From Alphaproteobacteria bacterium (GTDB lineage Bacteria > Pseudomonadota > Alphaproteobacteria > Rhodobacterales > Rhodobacteraceae): 64,000 nucleotides of DNA. Of this stretch, positions 16,541 through 26,124 are shown in pieces. A program made the translations under genes and the position numbers. The notes beneath the pieces are model-generated. The model was not told the origin of the DNA. It did no database searches and worked only from the letters and a program-made list of their open reading frames with translations. Position 1 is the stretch's first letter; each line of letters begins with the position of its first letter. The stretch is from contig JAUIDE010000001.1 of assembly GCA_030429105.1 (NCBI GenBank), positions 62,001 to 126,000 of the forward strand. Direction: 5' to 3'.

Positions 16541-17718
16541 GCCGCGCCCCCTCCCTCTCCGGCCCGCTCCCGGGCCCGTTCCATCCCCGGCTCGAAGCCG
16601 CCTCCACGGCGAAGGACTGGGCGGACTGGGCCGGCGTCCTCTCCCCCCGGAAGCTTGACGCGACGGGCCGCGAGTATTTCGCGATCCGCAACCAGGCGGC
16701 TCTGATCGACATCTCCCCGATGCGGAAATACCGGATCGAGGGGCCGGAGGCGGAGCGCGTGCTCAATCGCGTCGTCACCCGCGACGTCGCGAAGATCGCC
16801 CCCGGCCGCGTCGGCTATGCGCTCTGGTGCGATGAAGACGGGATGGCGATCGACGACGGCACGATCTTCCGCCTCGGACCGGAGCGCTTCCGTCTCTGTT
16901 GTCAGGAACGGATGCTGACTTGGCTGATAGACGCGGCGGAGGGATTAGATGCAGCGGTGAGCGACGAGACGGAGGCCCTCGCCGCGCTTGCGCTCCAGGG
17001 GCCGACCAGTTTCTCCGTGCTGGAGGCGGCTGGGCTGCAAGTTTCCTCGCTCCGGCCTTTCGATCTTGCGGAGCCGGAGCCTGGTCTCCTCGTCTCCCGC
17101 ACCGGGTTCACCGGCGATCTCGGCTACGAGCTCTGGATCGCCACGGAGCACGCGCTCGCGCTCTGGGACCGGCTGATTGAGGCGGGGCGGGTTTTCGGCA
17201 TCCTCCCAGCCGGGATGGAGGCGCTCGACATGGCGCGGATCGAGGCGGGCTTCCCGATGACGGGGTTCGACTTCCAGTCCATCCACGCCGCGGAGCGCCC
17301 GAGCCGGGGGCGCACGCCGTTCGAACTCGGGCTCGGCAGGCATGTCGATTTCGCGAAGGGGCATTTCAATGGCCGCCGTGCGCTCCTCGCATTGAAGGAA
17401 GAGCCGCCCAAACGGCGTCTTGTGACGCTGGATATCGATGGCTCCAGAGCGGCTTCCGGCGCGCTCCTCTACCGGCGCGGCATGTTTGGCCGCTGGCGCG
17501 AGGTCGGCCATGTCACGTCCGCGCTCTGGTCGCCGACGGCGAAGCGCAACGTCGCCTTCGCTGAGATCGAGGGCGAGGCCGAGGGCGCAGACCTCTTCGC
17601 CGAGATCTACCTTTTCAAGGAAGGCAAGTGGGAGCGGCGCATGGCCCGCGCCCGCCCGGGCCCCCGCGCCGCCTTCCGCCCCGACCGCGCGCGGGCGACC
17701 CCGCCCGCCCGACGCTGA
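16537..17718 (+). CDS. GcvT/DmdA-type aminomethyltransferase-like protein
   Basis: Glycine-cleavage T-protein family, 393 residues, with the folate-binding N domain (EYFAIRNQAALIDISPMRKYRIEGPEAERVLNRVVTRDV is the usual opening) and the family signature RTGFTGDLGYELWI near residues 188-201, followed by GMEALDMARIEAGFPM. Relatives include dimethylglycine/sarcosine oxidase C-terminal domains and the DMSP demethylase DmdA, which pass a methyl group to tetrahydrofolate. Here it is a free-standing protein between amine-type FAD oxidoreductases and an aminotransferase, so folate-linked demethylation is the best inference. The C-terminal 40 residues are Arg/Pro-rich and probably disordered. Confidence 0.9.
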   Translation: MSRAPSLSGPLPGPFHPRLEAASTAKDWADWAGVLSPRKLDATGREYFAIRNQAALIDISPMRKYRIEGPEAERVLNRVVTRDVAKIAPGRVGYALWCDEDGMAIDDGTIFRLGPERFRLCCQERMLTWLIDAAEGLDAAVSDETEALAALALQGPTSFSVLEAAGLQVSSLRPFDLAEPEPGLLVSRTGFTGDLGYELWIATEHALALWDRLIEAGRVFGILPAGMEALDMARIEAGFPMTGFDFQSIHAAERPSRGRTPFELGLGRHVDFAKGHFNGRRALLALKEEPPKRRLVTLDIDGSRAASGALLYRRGMFGRWREVGHVTSALWSPTAKRNVAFAEIEGEAEGADLFAEIYLFKEGKWERRMARARPGPRAAFRPDRARATPPARR

Positions 17719-17733
17719 CCACAGGAGAGACCG

Positions 17734-19119
17734 ATGAACAGCCAGGCCTCGCGAGCCCCCACGACCCGCGCCATCCGCCGGTGGGATAACGAGCATTTTC
17801 TCCATCCGTGGGAGAGCATGGGGACGGAGGATGCGGACCGCATGGTTGCTGCGGAGGGCGAGGGGATCGAATTGATCGACGCCGAGGGTCGCCGCTATAT
17901 CGACGGGCCGGGCGGCATGTGGTGCGTGCAGATCGGCTATGGCCGCAAGGAGATGGCGGAGGCGATTGGCGCTCAGGCGATGCGTCTCGCTTATCACTCG
18001 CCCTGGTCCTTCGCCTCCCGCCCTTCGGCGGAACTGGCGAGAAAGCTGGCGATGCTGGCGCCGGGGGACCTAAACACTGTCTTCTTCGCCACCGGCGGCT
18101 CCTCCGCCGTGGACAGCGCGCTTCGCTTCGCGCAGTTTTACAACAACCTCCGTGGAAAGCCTGAAAAGAAACGCTTTCTCTCCCGAGAGAAGAGCTATCA
18201 CGGCTCCACTTACCTCTCCGCCAGCGTCTCGGGCAAGGAGCGGGACGGGTCGGTGCTCGACATCGAGAAACGGCTGGTCCGGGTTCTACCGAACATCAAC
18301 CCCTCGATCCGGGCCGAGGGGATGAGCGAGGCGGAGTGGTGCGACGCCAAGATCGGGGAGCTGGAGGCGGCCATCGCGGAAGAGGGGGCGGAGACCATCG
18401 CCGCCTATATCTCGGAGCCCGTCATGGCCTCCGGCGGCGTCGTAGTTCCTCCGGTCGGCTATCACCGGCGGAGCCGGGAGATCTGCCGCGCGCACGATAT
18501 CCTCTACATCGCGGACGAGGTGGTGACGGCCTTCGGTCGGCTCGGCCACTGGTTCGCCTCGGAAGATGTGTTCGGCATCGTTCCCGATATCATCACCTGC
18601 GCGAAAGGCCTCACCTCCGGCTATCTCCCGCTCGGCGCGACGATCATCTCGGACCGGCTGATGAACGAAATCTACGCCGAGGGGCGCGAGGATGTCGCCT
18701 TCAAGAACGGCTACACCTATTCCGGCCACCCGGTCTGCTGCGCCGCCGCGCTTAAGAGCATCGAGATCATCGAGCGGGAGCGGCTTCTGGAGCATGTGCG
18801 GGAGGTTTCCCCCCATTTCCTCGCGCGGCTCAATGACCTCAGGCGCCACGATATCGTGGGCGACACGCGCGGGCTCGGCCTCGTCGGTTGCGTCGAGGGG
18901 CGACCCGCGCCAGGGATGAAGGAGAAGGAAAGGCTCGCCGTCGACTTCGAGTTCGGCGCGCGGGTCGATGCAAAATGCGAGGCTATGGGGCTGATCGTGC
19001 GCCCGCTGATCAACATGTGCGTCTTTTCCCCGCCGCTTATCATCAAACGGGACGAGATCGACCGGATGTTCGACATTCTCGACAAGGCCATCGGACAGGT
19101 CGAGGCGGAGATGTTCTAA
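17734..19119 (+). CDS. Class III aminotransferase (omega-amino acid/putrescine-pyruvate type)
   Basis: PLP aminotransferase of 461 residues. GMWCVQIGYGRKEMAEAI near 61-78 is typical of SpuC- and beta-alanine:pyruvate-type enzymes. FATGGSSAVDSALRFAQ binds the cofactor phosphate, YHGSTYLSASVSG follows, D261 lies in YIADEVVTAFGRLG and K291 in TCAKGLTSGYLPLG. AGGAGAG precedes ATG 17734. It closes the operon from operator 1 and is convergent with the formaldehyde-activating-type gene, 4 bp apart. It likely removes the terminal amine after demethylation; the acceptor and substrate are not determined. Confidence 0.93.
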   Translation: MNSQASRAPTTRAIRRWDNEHFLHPWESMGTEDADRMVAAEGEGIELIDAEGRRYIDGPGGMWCVQIGYGRKEMAEAIGAQAMRLAYHSPWSFASRPSAELARKLAMLAPGDLNTVFFATGGSSAVDSALRFAQFYNNLRGKPEKKRFLSREKSYHGSTYLSASVSGKERDGSVLDIEKRLVRVLPNINPSIRAEGMSEAEWCDAKIGELEAAIAEEGAETIAAYISEPVMASGGVVVPPVGYHRRSREICRAHDILYIADEVVTAFGRLGHWFASEDVFGIVPDIITCAKGLTSGYLPLGATIISDRLMNEIYAEGREDVAFKNGYTYSGHPVCCAAALKSIEIIERERLLEHVREVSPHFLARLNDLRRHDIVGDTRGLGLVGCVEGRPAPGMKEKERLAVDFEFGARVDAKCEAMGLIVRPLINMCVFSPPLIIKRDEIDRMFDILDKAIGQVEAEMF

Positions 19120-19123
19120 GGTT

Positions 19124-19519
19124 TCAGTCGACGCCCCTCGGGCTCCGAGGCAGGCCATCCGGCGTTTCGAACCAGGCGATCCGGCTTTCCTCCCAGATAT
19201 GCCGACGAGGTTTCAGCCCCTCCGGCTCGTCGAAGCATCCGACATTCGGGGAGACGTGCTCTCCGTCACGGAAGGAGACCTGCGAACCGCAGACCGCGCA
19301 GAAATCCCGCCGCCCATTCGCCGACGAGACGTAGACGGCGGGCTTACCCTTCGTCCAGCGGAACGCCTCGGGCGGGTAGAGCGCCCAGACCTGCGCCGGA
19401 GCGCCGGAGGAGCGCTGGCACATGCGACAATGGCACCAGCCTATGTCCTGAGGCTCCCCCGTCGCTTCGAACCGGAGCGCGCCGCAGAGGCAGCCTCCGG
19501 TCCTGATCGTTTCCGTCAT
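19124..19519 (-). CDS. GFA family (glutathione-dependent formaldehyde-activating enzyme-like, Gfa/DUF636)
   Basis: Zinc-binding beta-tent protein of 131 residues with the family cysteines in GGCLCGALRF, DIGWCHCRMCQRSSGAP and FCAVCGSQVSF. The founding member Gfa was proposed to speed S-hydroxymethylglutathione formation. Many family members have unknown roles. Here it is divergent from the binding-protein gene across operator 2 and lies among two Rieske oxygenases, whose N-demethylation would release formaldehyde, so a formaldehyde-handling role fits. ATG 19519 follows GGAGGGACTC; the longer frame has no good start. Confidence 0.88.
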   Translation of the reverse strand: MTETIRTGGCLCGALRFEATGEPQDIGWCHCRMCQRSSGAPAQVWALYPPEAFRWTKGKPAVYVSSANGRRDFCAVCGSQVSFRDGEHVSPNVGCFDEPEGLKPRRHIWEESRIAWFETPDGLPRSPRGVD

Positions 19520-19598
19520 GAGTCCCTCCGCGTTTCGACAATTCCAGCTTGGCGTCGGCGCGGACCCGTGCAAGCTGAGAGCGTGGCAAAGCGTTAAA

Positions 19599-19620
19599 AT
19601 TATATAAGCGCTCAAATAAA
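19599..19620. promoter_or_regulatory. Operator palindrome 2 of the BetI-like regulon
   Basis: Left arm ATTATATAAGC and right arm GCTCAAATAAA match as an inverted repeat at 8 of 11 positions; the right arm equals the consensus exactly. It lies between the divergent GFA gene (79 bp from its ATG) and the PotD-like gene (74 bp from its ATG). Both could be controlled from it. Confidence 0.75.
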
Positions 19621-19694
19621 ACTTGAGGGGTCGCCGCGCCGCGCCTAGCCTTCACGCATCGAGCCCGAAGGGCCACAGACAGGGAGACGACCGC

Positions 19695-20753
19695 ATGACC
19701 ATAGCAAGGATTACCGCGATCTCCGCCGCTGCGCTGATCGCCGCGCAGGGCGCCTTCGCGGCCGACCCGGACCTCGTCATCTTCGACTGGGCGGGATATG
19801 AGGACCCGGAATTCTACCAGTCCTATCTCGCCTCGCATCAAGAGATCCCGACATATTCCTTCTTCAGCGACGAGGAGGAGGCGTTCCAGAAGCTTCGCTC
19901 TGGCTTCCGCGCGGACCTCGCGCATCCCTGCTCTCAATCCGTAGTGAAATGGCGCGAGGCGGGGCTCCTTAGGCCGATCGACACGAGCCGTATCCCGGAA
20001 TGGGAGAACGTGATGGCCGAGTTCAAGGCCATGGAGGGCTTCGTGGAGGACGGCAAAGCCTGGATCGTGCCGCTCGACTGGGGTGCGACCGGGCTTGTCT
20101 ATCGCACCGACGAGGTGCCGGCGGAGGATGCAGCCACGCTGCAATCCTTCATTTCCCCGAAATACGAGGGCCGGGTCTCGCTCCCCGATAATGTGGACGA
20201 CGCCTACGCCCTCGGCTTCCTCGCCGTCGGGGTGAAGGACTGGACGAAGGCGACCGACGCCGAGTTCGCGGCGGCTTCGGACTTCCTCCGCAAGGCGCAC
20301 GCCAACACTCGCGCCTACTGGCTGGACAATTCGCAGCTCTCCCAGCTCATGGCCTCGGACGAGGTGCTGCTGGCCTGGGCGTGGAACGAGACGCCGACGA
20401 CGATGCAGGCGGAGGGGCATCCTGTCGCAATGAACCGGGCTACGAAGGAAGGCTCCTCCACCTGGGTTTGCGGCTATGTGAAGCTCGAAGGCGGCGAGGG
20501 TTCGGAGGACAAGGCCTATGACTTCATCAACGCATGGCTGGAGCCGCGGACGGCGGATTACATCGTGAACGCTTGGGGTTACGGCCATTCGAACGCGAAG
20601 GCGATGGGCGCGCTCGACCCCGAGGCGCTGAAGGCGGCGGGGTTCGACGATTTCGAGTCCTTCTCCGAAAGCACGCTCTGGCAGTCTCCGCTCCCGTTCG
20701 AGTTGCGCGAGAAGATGATCGCCGAGTTCGAGCGCATCAAGGCCGGGTTCTGA
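19695..20753 (+). CDS. PotD-like ABC transporter substrate-binding protein
   Basis: Periplasmic extracellular solute-binding protein of the spermidine/putrescine-type cluster, 352 residues. The signal peptide is MTIARITAISAAALIAAQGAFA. The mature protein opens DLVIFDWAGYEDPEFYQSYL and contains KLRSGFRADLAHPC, IVPLDWGATGLVYRTDEV and LLAWAWNETPTTMQAEGHPVAM. Matching permeases and ATPase are encoded on the opposite strand at 21921-24738, so the transporter is split over two transcripts, each with a regulon operator. A polyamine-type fold does not fix the ligand, since related systems also bind betaine-like compounds. AGGGAG precedes ATG 19695. Confidence 0.9.
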   Translation: MTIARITAISAAALIAAQGAFAADPDLVIFDWAGYEDPEFYQSYLASHQEIPTYSFFSDEEEAFQKLRSGFRADLAHPCSQSVVKWREAGLLRPIDTSRIPEWENVMAEFKAMEGFVEDGKAWIVPLDWGATGLVYRTDEVPAEDAATLQSFISPKYEGRVSLPDNVDDAYALGFLAVGVKDWTKATDAEFAAASDFLRKAHANTRAYWLDNSQLSQLMASDEVLLAWAWNETPTTMQAEGHPVAMNRATKEGSSTWVCGYVKLEGGEGSEDKAYDFINAWLEPRTADYIVNAWGYGHSNAKAMGALDPEALKAAGFDDFESFSESTLWQSPLPFELREKMIAEFERIKAGF

Positions 20754-20761
20754 GGCGGGCC

Positions 20762-21910
20762 TTGGAGAGGGCGGCGGAGCGGGCGGAGGGCTTCAACGGC
20801 CTGAAACGGGCCATCGCCTCGTTGACCGCAGCTTGGTATGGCGACCCGGCGCAGCATCAGCGGGAGATGGGGGCGATCTGGCGGAAAGGCTGGGTCGCCT
20901 TCACGCGGGCGGAGGCGCTGGCGGCGCCTGGCGCCCGGTTCTCCGGCGCAATCGCGGGGATGAACGTGCTCGCGCTCCGCGACGGGGCGGGCGCGCTCCG
21001 GGCCTTCCACAATGTCTGCCGCCACCGGGGGGCGGAACTTTGCCCGGAGGGCGCCGGGCGGGTTGAGAGCGGGCGCATCTCCTGCCCCTATCACGACTGG
21101 ACCTATGCGGAGGACGGCCGGCTGCTTGCGACGGGCAAGGCGCGGGCGGTGGAGGGCTTCGACCGGGCGGGGCACGGACTCGTTCCGCTCGGCGTCGCGG
21201 AATGGGGCGGGTTCGTCTTCGTCAACGCCGCCGGCGGGGGGCAGGGCGACTTCGAGGCTGAGCACGCATCGGCCGTCGCCCCCCTAGCGCCCTGGAGGCC
21301 AGGGGCGCTTGCGCCTGTCCATGCGGAGACCATCGACATCGAGGGCGACTGGAAGCTCTTCTGGGAGAATTTCAACGAATGCCTGCACTGCCCCGGCGTC
21401 CACCCCGCGCTCTCCGCGCTCGTGCCGATCTACGGGCGCGGGATCATGGAGCGGGAGGACGACCCGGCGTGGCGCGGGCATGGGCCCGACGCGCCGTCGG
21501 CGTTGACCGGGCGGCTCCGCGAGGGGGCGGAAAGCTGGACGGAGGACGGGCGCGCCGCCGGCCCGCGCCTCCCCGGGCTTTCGGACGAGGATGCCGCGCG
21601 CGGGCAGACCTACGCGGTGATCCTGCCGTCCTTCTTCATGGTCGGACATCTCGACCATGCCCGCGCCGTTCGTGTCCTGCCGCTCGAGCCGGGGCGGACG
21701 CGGCTGGAGGCCACATGGCTCGCGCCTCCCGATGCGGGGATCGACGGCGCGGCGCTCGCCGCCTTTGCAAGGCGCGTCATGGCGGAGGATGCGGCGGCCT
21801 GCGAGGGGAACCAACGCGGCCTCCGCGCCGCGCCTTTCGAGGCGGGCGTGTTGATGCAGGAGGAATACGAGATCGCGGCGTTCCACGAATGGGTTCGTGC
21901 GCGGCTCTAG
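20762..21910 (+). CDS. Rieske oxygenase alpha subunit, first copy (TTG start)
   Basis: Rieske non-heme iron oxygenase of 382 residues. The [2Fe-2S] ligands are C86-x-H88 in NVCRHRG and C108-x2-H111 in SCPYHDWTY. The mononuclear iron site has H209 and H214 in ENFNECLHCPGVH, with E206 in the position that bridges to the Rieske cluster. Glu instead of the usual Asp is also known in carnitine monooxygenase CntA. The start is taken as TTG 20762, 8 bp after the binding-protein stop and preceded by GAGGCGG; a TTG at 20822 is an alternative. No reductase or ferredoxin gene is adjacent. N-demethylation or N-dealkylation of a quaternary amine is inferred. Confidence 0.88.
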   Translation: MERAAERAEGFNGLKRAIASLTAAWYGDPAQHQREMGAIWRKGWVAFTRAEALAAPGARFSGAIAGMNVLALRDGAGALRAFHNVCRHRGAELCPEGAGRVESGRISCPYHDWTYAEDGRLLATGKARAVEGFDRAGHGLVPLGVAEWGGFVFVNAAGGGQGDFEAEHASAVAPLAPWRPGALAPVHAETIDIEGDWKLFWENFNECLHCPGVHPALSALVPIYGRGIMEREDDPAWRGHGPDAPSALTGRLREGAESWTEDGRAAGPRLPGLSDEDAARGQTYAVILPSFFMVGHLDHARAVRVLPLEPGRTRLEATWLAPPDAGIDGAALAAFARRVMAEDAAACEGNQRGLRAAPFEAGVLMQEEYEIAAFHEWVRARL

Positions 21911-21920
21911 AGCTTACAGG

Positions 21921-22999
<1,079 letters not shown>

Positions 23000-23003
<4 letters not shown>

Positions 23004-23809
23004 ATCCAGCCCTCGTCGCCAGCGCCCCGCCGCGCGCGGCGGCGGAACCATTCCGCCGCGATGAGGAGGAGTAGAGAGAAGAGGAGGAGGAGGAAGCCGA
23101 GCGCCATCACACTCGGCAGCTTCGCGGTGAAGCGGAGCTGGCTCCAGATATAGACAGGCAGGGTCGCGTCCGACCCGGTGAGGAAAAAGGCGATGATGAA
23201 CTCGTCCAGCGAGAGGGTGAAGGAGATGAGAAGGCTCGCCACGATCCCCGGCGCAACGAGCGGGAGCGTGACGCGGAAAAATGTGCCGACGCGGGTCTCC
23301 CCGAGGTCGAGCGACGCCTCTTCAAGGCTCTGGTCGAGCGCGAGGAAGGCGGAGGAGAGGATGGCGACGGCGAAGGGCGTGCAGATGAGGACGTGGCCGA
23401 GCGCGACTGTCCACAGCGAGAGCGGCATGCCGAGCTGCACCAGCACGATGAGGAGCGCGACCGCGATTATGATTTCCGGCAGAACCAGCGGCGCCATGAT
23501 GAGGCCCATGATCGGCCGCTTGCCGGGAAAGCGGCTCCGGGTCGCCGCCCGCGCCGCGCAGATGCCGAGCGCGGTGCTGATGAGCGCCGCCGCGACGCCG
23601 ACCTTCAGGCTGTTCCAGACCGCGGCGTGAAGCGCCGGCGTCTCCCAGAGCTGTGTGAAGGCGGCTGTGGTGAAGCCAGAGAGCGGGAAAGCGATGATCG
23701 CGCTGTCGTTGAAGGCGAAGAGCGGCAGGAGGATGACCGGGGCGTAGAGGAAGAGGAGATAGAGGAGGGCGTAGCCCCGAAGCCCCATGCTGCGCCCTGC
23801 CGCGCTCAT
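23000..23809 (-). CDS. PotC-like ABC transporter permease
   Basis: Inner-membrane permease of 269 residues with about six membrane segments beginning ALLYLLFLYAPVILLPLFAF. The permease EAA-type loop EEASLDLGETRVGTFFRVTLPLVAPGI contacts the ATPase. ATG 23809 overlaps the PotB-like stop (ATGA); a much longer frame running upstream to 24496 only reads through that gene. It pairs with the permease at 23806-24738 to form the channel. Confidence 0.92.
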
Positions 23810-24738
23810 CGCGAAGCCCCGCCGATGCGCCGCCCGACAAGGAGCAACATCAGGGAAATCGCAGCGACGATCGCCATAGAGGAAACGGAGAGCGCTGCGC
23901 CGAGCGGCGCGTCGTTCGCCTTGCCGAACTGCACCTGAATGATGTTGGCGATCATCAACCCGTCCGACCCGCCGACGAGCCGCGGCGTCACATAATCCCC
24001 GACGGTGGGGATGAATACGATCAGAGCCGCCGCAAGCACGCCCGGCATTGCGAGCGGCAGCGTGACGCGGAAGAAACGGCGGAGCGGCCCGTCGCCGAGG
24101 TCTTCCGCCGCCTCGAGCAGGCTCCGGTCGATCCGGGAGAGGGCGACGTATATCGGAAGGATCGCGAAGGGCGCCCAAGCATGCGTCAGCGTCAGGATCA
24201 CCGCATTGACGTCGTAGAGGATGAAGGTCAGCGGCTCTTCTATCAGCCCGAGCCAAATCAGCGCGCTGTTGAGGACGCCATTGTAGCCCAGGATCACCTT
24301 CCAGAGGAAAACGCGAAGTAGATAGCTCGTCCAGAACGGGATCGTGATGAGGAAGAGCCAAAGCGCGCGGTTCCGCTTCACATGGAAGGCGACGAAATAG
24401 GCGATGGGGAAGGCCAGGATCACCGTCAGCACCGTAACGATTCCGGAAATCGCCAGTGAGCGGAGCATGAGGAGGCGATAGAGCGGGTCCGTCCACGCCT
24501 CCCGATAGTTTGCGAGGGTGAAGGTCCTGTCGATCTCCAGATAGTTCTGCGTCCAGAAGCTGAGGAGGAGGACGAGCGCGAGCGGGGCGGCGAGGAGGAC
24601 GAGCGCGTAGAGGAAGGTCGGGCTGACGAGCAGGAGCCCTTGAGCCGCCTCGCCGCGGAGAGCGTTAGCGATCCGGCGTGAACGCCGCCGAGGGCTGATA
24701 TAGGCCACCGGCGCCGCGCGCTCCTCCGCGGCGCTCAC
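23806..24738 (-). CDS. PotB-like ABC transporter permease
   Basis: Inner-membrane permease of 310 residues with an N-terminal Arg-rich cytoplasmic stretch, a first membrane helix FLYALVLLAAPLALVLLLSF and further segments such as ISGIVTVLTVILAFPIAYFVAF. The EAA loop is LEAAEDLGDGPLRRFFRVTLPLAMPGV. It overlaps both neighbours by 4 bp (Rieske oxygenase upstream, PotC-like downstream). It forms the transporter with the PotD-like binding protein encoded on the other strand. Confidence 0.92.
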   Translation of the reverse strand: MSAAEERAAPVAYISPRRRSRRIANALRGEAAQGLLLVSPTFLYALVLLAAPLALVLLLSFWTQNYLEIDRTFTLANYREAWTDPLYRLLMLRSLAISGIVTVLTVILAFPIAYFVAFHVKRNRALWLFLITIPFWTSYLLRVFLWKVILGYNGVLNSALIWLGLIEEPLTFILYDVNAVILTLTHAWAPFAILPIYVALSRIDRSLLEAAEDLGDGPLRRFFRVTLPLAMPGVLAAALIVFIPTVGDYVTPRLVGGSDGLMIANIIQVQFGKANDAPLGAALSVSSMAIVAAISLMLLLVGRRIGGASR

Positions 24739-25952
24739 TCGACTCCGATCCTCTCGGTCGCCAGCCTCTCGTTCACGGCCGCCATATCCTCCGCCCTCGG
24801 CTCTTCATCAAGTGTGACGACGGGAAGAAGCGCGCGCAACTGGTCATGGTGGCTCTTCACCCCGTATTCGAGGTCGGAGAGGATCACGCCGTCATAGGCG
24901 CTCGATCTCGTCGCCTCGGCGGCCCAGATCGTGAGCTGCTTGTCCTCCTCGGCGGTGATCGCATCGATCCGGCCGGAGAGATACCGCGCGGCGCGCCATT
25001 CGCGGCTTTCGTCCGGCAGCCGGTAGGTCGCCCCGCGGACGCGGGATTCGCCTGCAGATACAGGGAATTCCTGATAGAAGTTCACACTGTCCGGATAGAA
25101 GCTCACTACGGCGTTCGGGAAAATCCCGATGTATAGCCAAGCGCGGCGATGGCTTTCCGGCAGCCAGTCCGCCTCCGGCAGGATCTTCTTGTAGCGCTGC
25201 ACGCTCCAGAGCCGCCCGGCGCCGGGGTTGAAGGTGGCGAAGGAGCGGGAGGTGCCGTCCACGAAGGGCTCGTCATAGTAATAGCGGCCGTAGAGCTCGT
25301 GTAGGCCCGGATGGGCCATGGCGACATGGTAGCCCTCGTTGTCCACATCCCGCACCGCTTTCCAGTTGACCGGCGCCGGGTCCGACCAGAAGGGTCCGTC
25401 GGTCGCGCCAAGGGTTTCCGGCTGGTAGGGCGCGATCTCCTCCGCGTGCCGCGCCATGAGGTCGGCGACGGAGGGCTGCGGCCCGGGCGCGAAACGGACG
25501 AAGACGAAGCCATGCCAGATCTCCATTTCCAGCGGCTTCAGGCCCCATTCCACCGGATCCAGTTCGGGCAGGCTCCGCGGCTGCGCGACGCCTCGCAGCC
25601 GCCCCGTCAGGTCATAGGTCCAGCCGTGAAAGGGGCAGACGATGGCGCCGCTCACATTTCCGCGCTCCCCCGCCACGACGCGGGAGCCCCGATGGCGGCA
25701 AAGGTTGTGGAAGGCGCGAACCGCCCCGTCCCGCCCGCGGATCACGAGCCCGCGCTCCCCGGCGACGTCGAGCGTCATGAAGTCGCCGGGCTCCGGCATG
25801 TCGGCGACATGACAAACGATCTGCCAGTGGCGGCGGAAGAGGCGGTCCGTCTCCAGTTCGAGAAGGGCGTCGCTCGAATAAGTCCAGCCGGGAAGGCCGG
25901 ACCGGTTCCAGCCGCGCGGCGTTTCGGTCGGGTTGGGTCTGGCTTCGCTCAT
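24735..25952 (-). CDS. Rieske oxygenase alpha subunit, second copy
   Basis: Rieske non-heme iron oxygenase of 405 residues. Cluster ligands are C85-x-H87 (NLCRHRG) and C106-x2-H109 (VCPFHGWTYDLTG). The catalytic iron site is E206, H209 and H214 in DVDNEGYHVAMAH, again with Glu in the bridging position. It differs from the first copy through most of its length, so the two are not a recent duplication. It is the first gene of the operon with the PotB/C/A-like genes, directly behind operator 3. Coupling of an oxygenase with its own importer in one transcript points to the imported compound as substrate. Confidence 0.92.
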   Translation of the reverse strand: MSEARPNPTETPRGWNRSGLPGWTYSSDALLELETDRLFRRHWQIVCHVADMPEPGDFMTLDVAGERGLVIRGRDGAVRAFHNLCRHRGSRVVAGERGNVSGAIVCPFHGWTYDLTGRLRGVAQPRSLPELDPVEWGLKPLEMEIWHGFVFVRFAPGPQPSVADLMARHAEEIAPYQPETLGATDGPFWSDPAPVNWKAVRDVDNEGYHVAMAHPGLHELYGRYYYDEPFVDGTSRSFATFNPGAGRLWSVQRYKKILPEADWLPESHRRAWLYIGIFPNAVVSFYPDSVNFYQEFPVSAGESRVRGATYRLPDESREWRAARYLSGRIDAITAEEDKQLTIWAAEATRSSAYDGVILSDLEYGVKSHHDQLRALLPVVTLDEEPRAEDMAAVNERLATERIGVE

Positions 25953-25965
25953 CTGGGCGTCTCAA

Positions 25966-25987
25966 TTTATCTGAACGCTCAAATAAA
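25966..25987. promoter_or_regulatory. Operator palindrome 3 of the BetI-like regulon
   Basis: Left arm TTTATCTGAAC and right arm GCTCAAATAAA pair at 9 of 11 positions, and the right arm is identical to that of operator 2. It ends 14 bp before the ATG of the second Rieske gene, so a bound repressor would cover the leader or core promoter. Confidence 0.78.
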
Positions 25988-26124
25988 AACACCAGCGCGC
26001 CAGCCAGCGCAAGGGCGAAGCGGGACTCTGCGAAGAACCCGATCCGCCGCGCATGCCGGCGGCGCCCCGATCTTCGGGATCAAGCATGTGCTTGACCGGC
26101 CGGGCATTCTTGCGCCATGCGATG

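Noticed and set aside
23810-24496. Extension of the PotC-like frame
   Set aside because: It reads a shifted frame of the PotB-like gene; the ATGA overlap at 23806-23809 gives a natural start.
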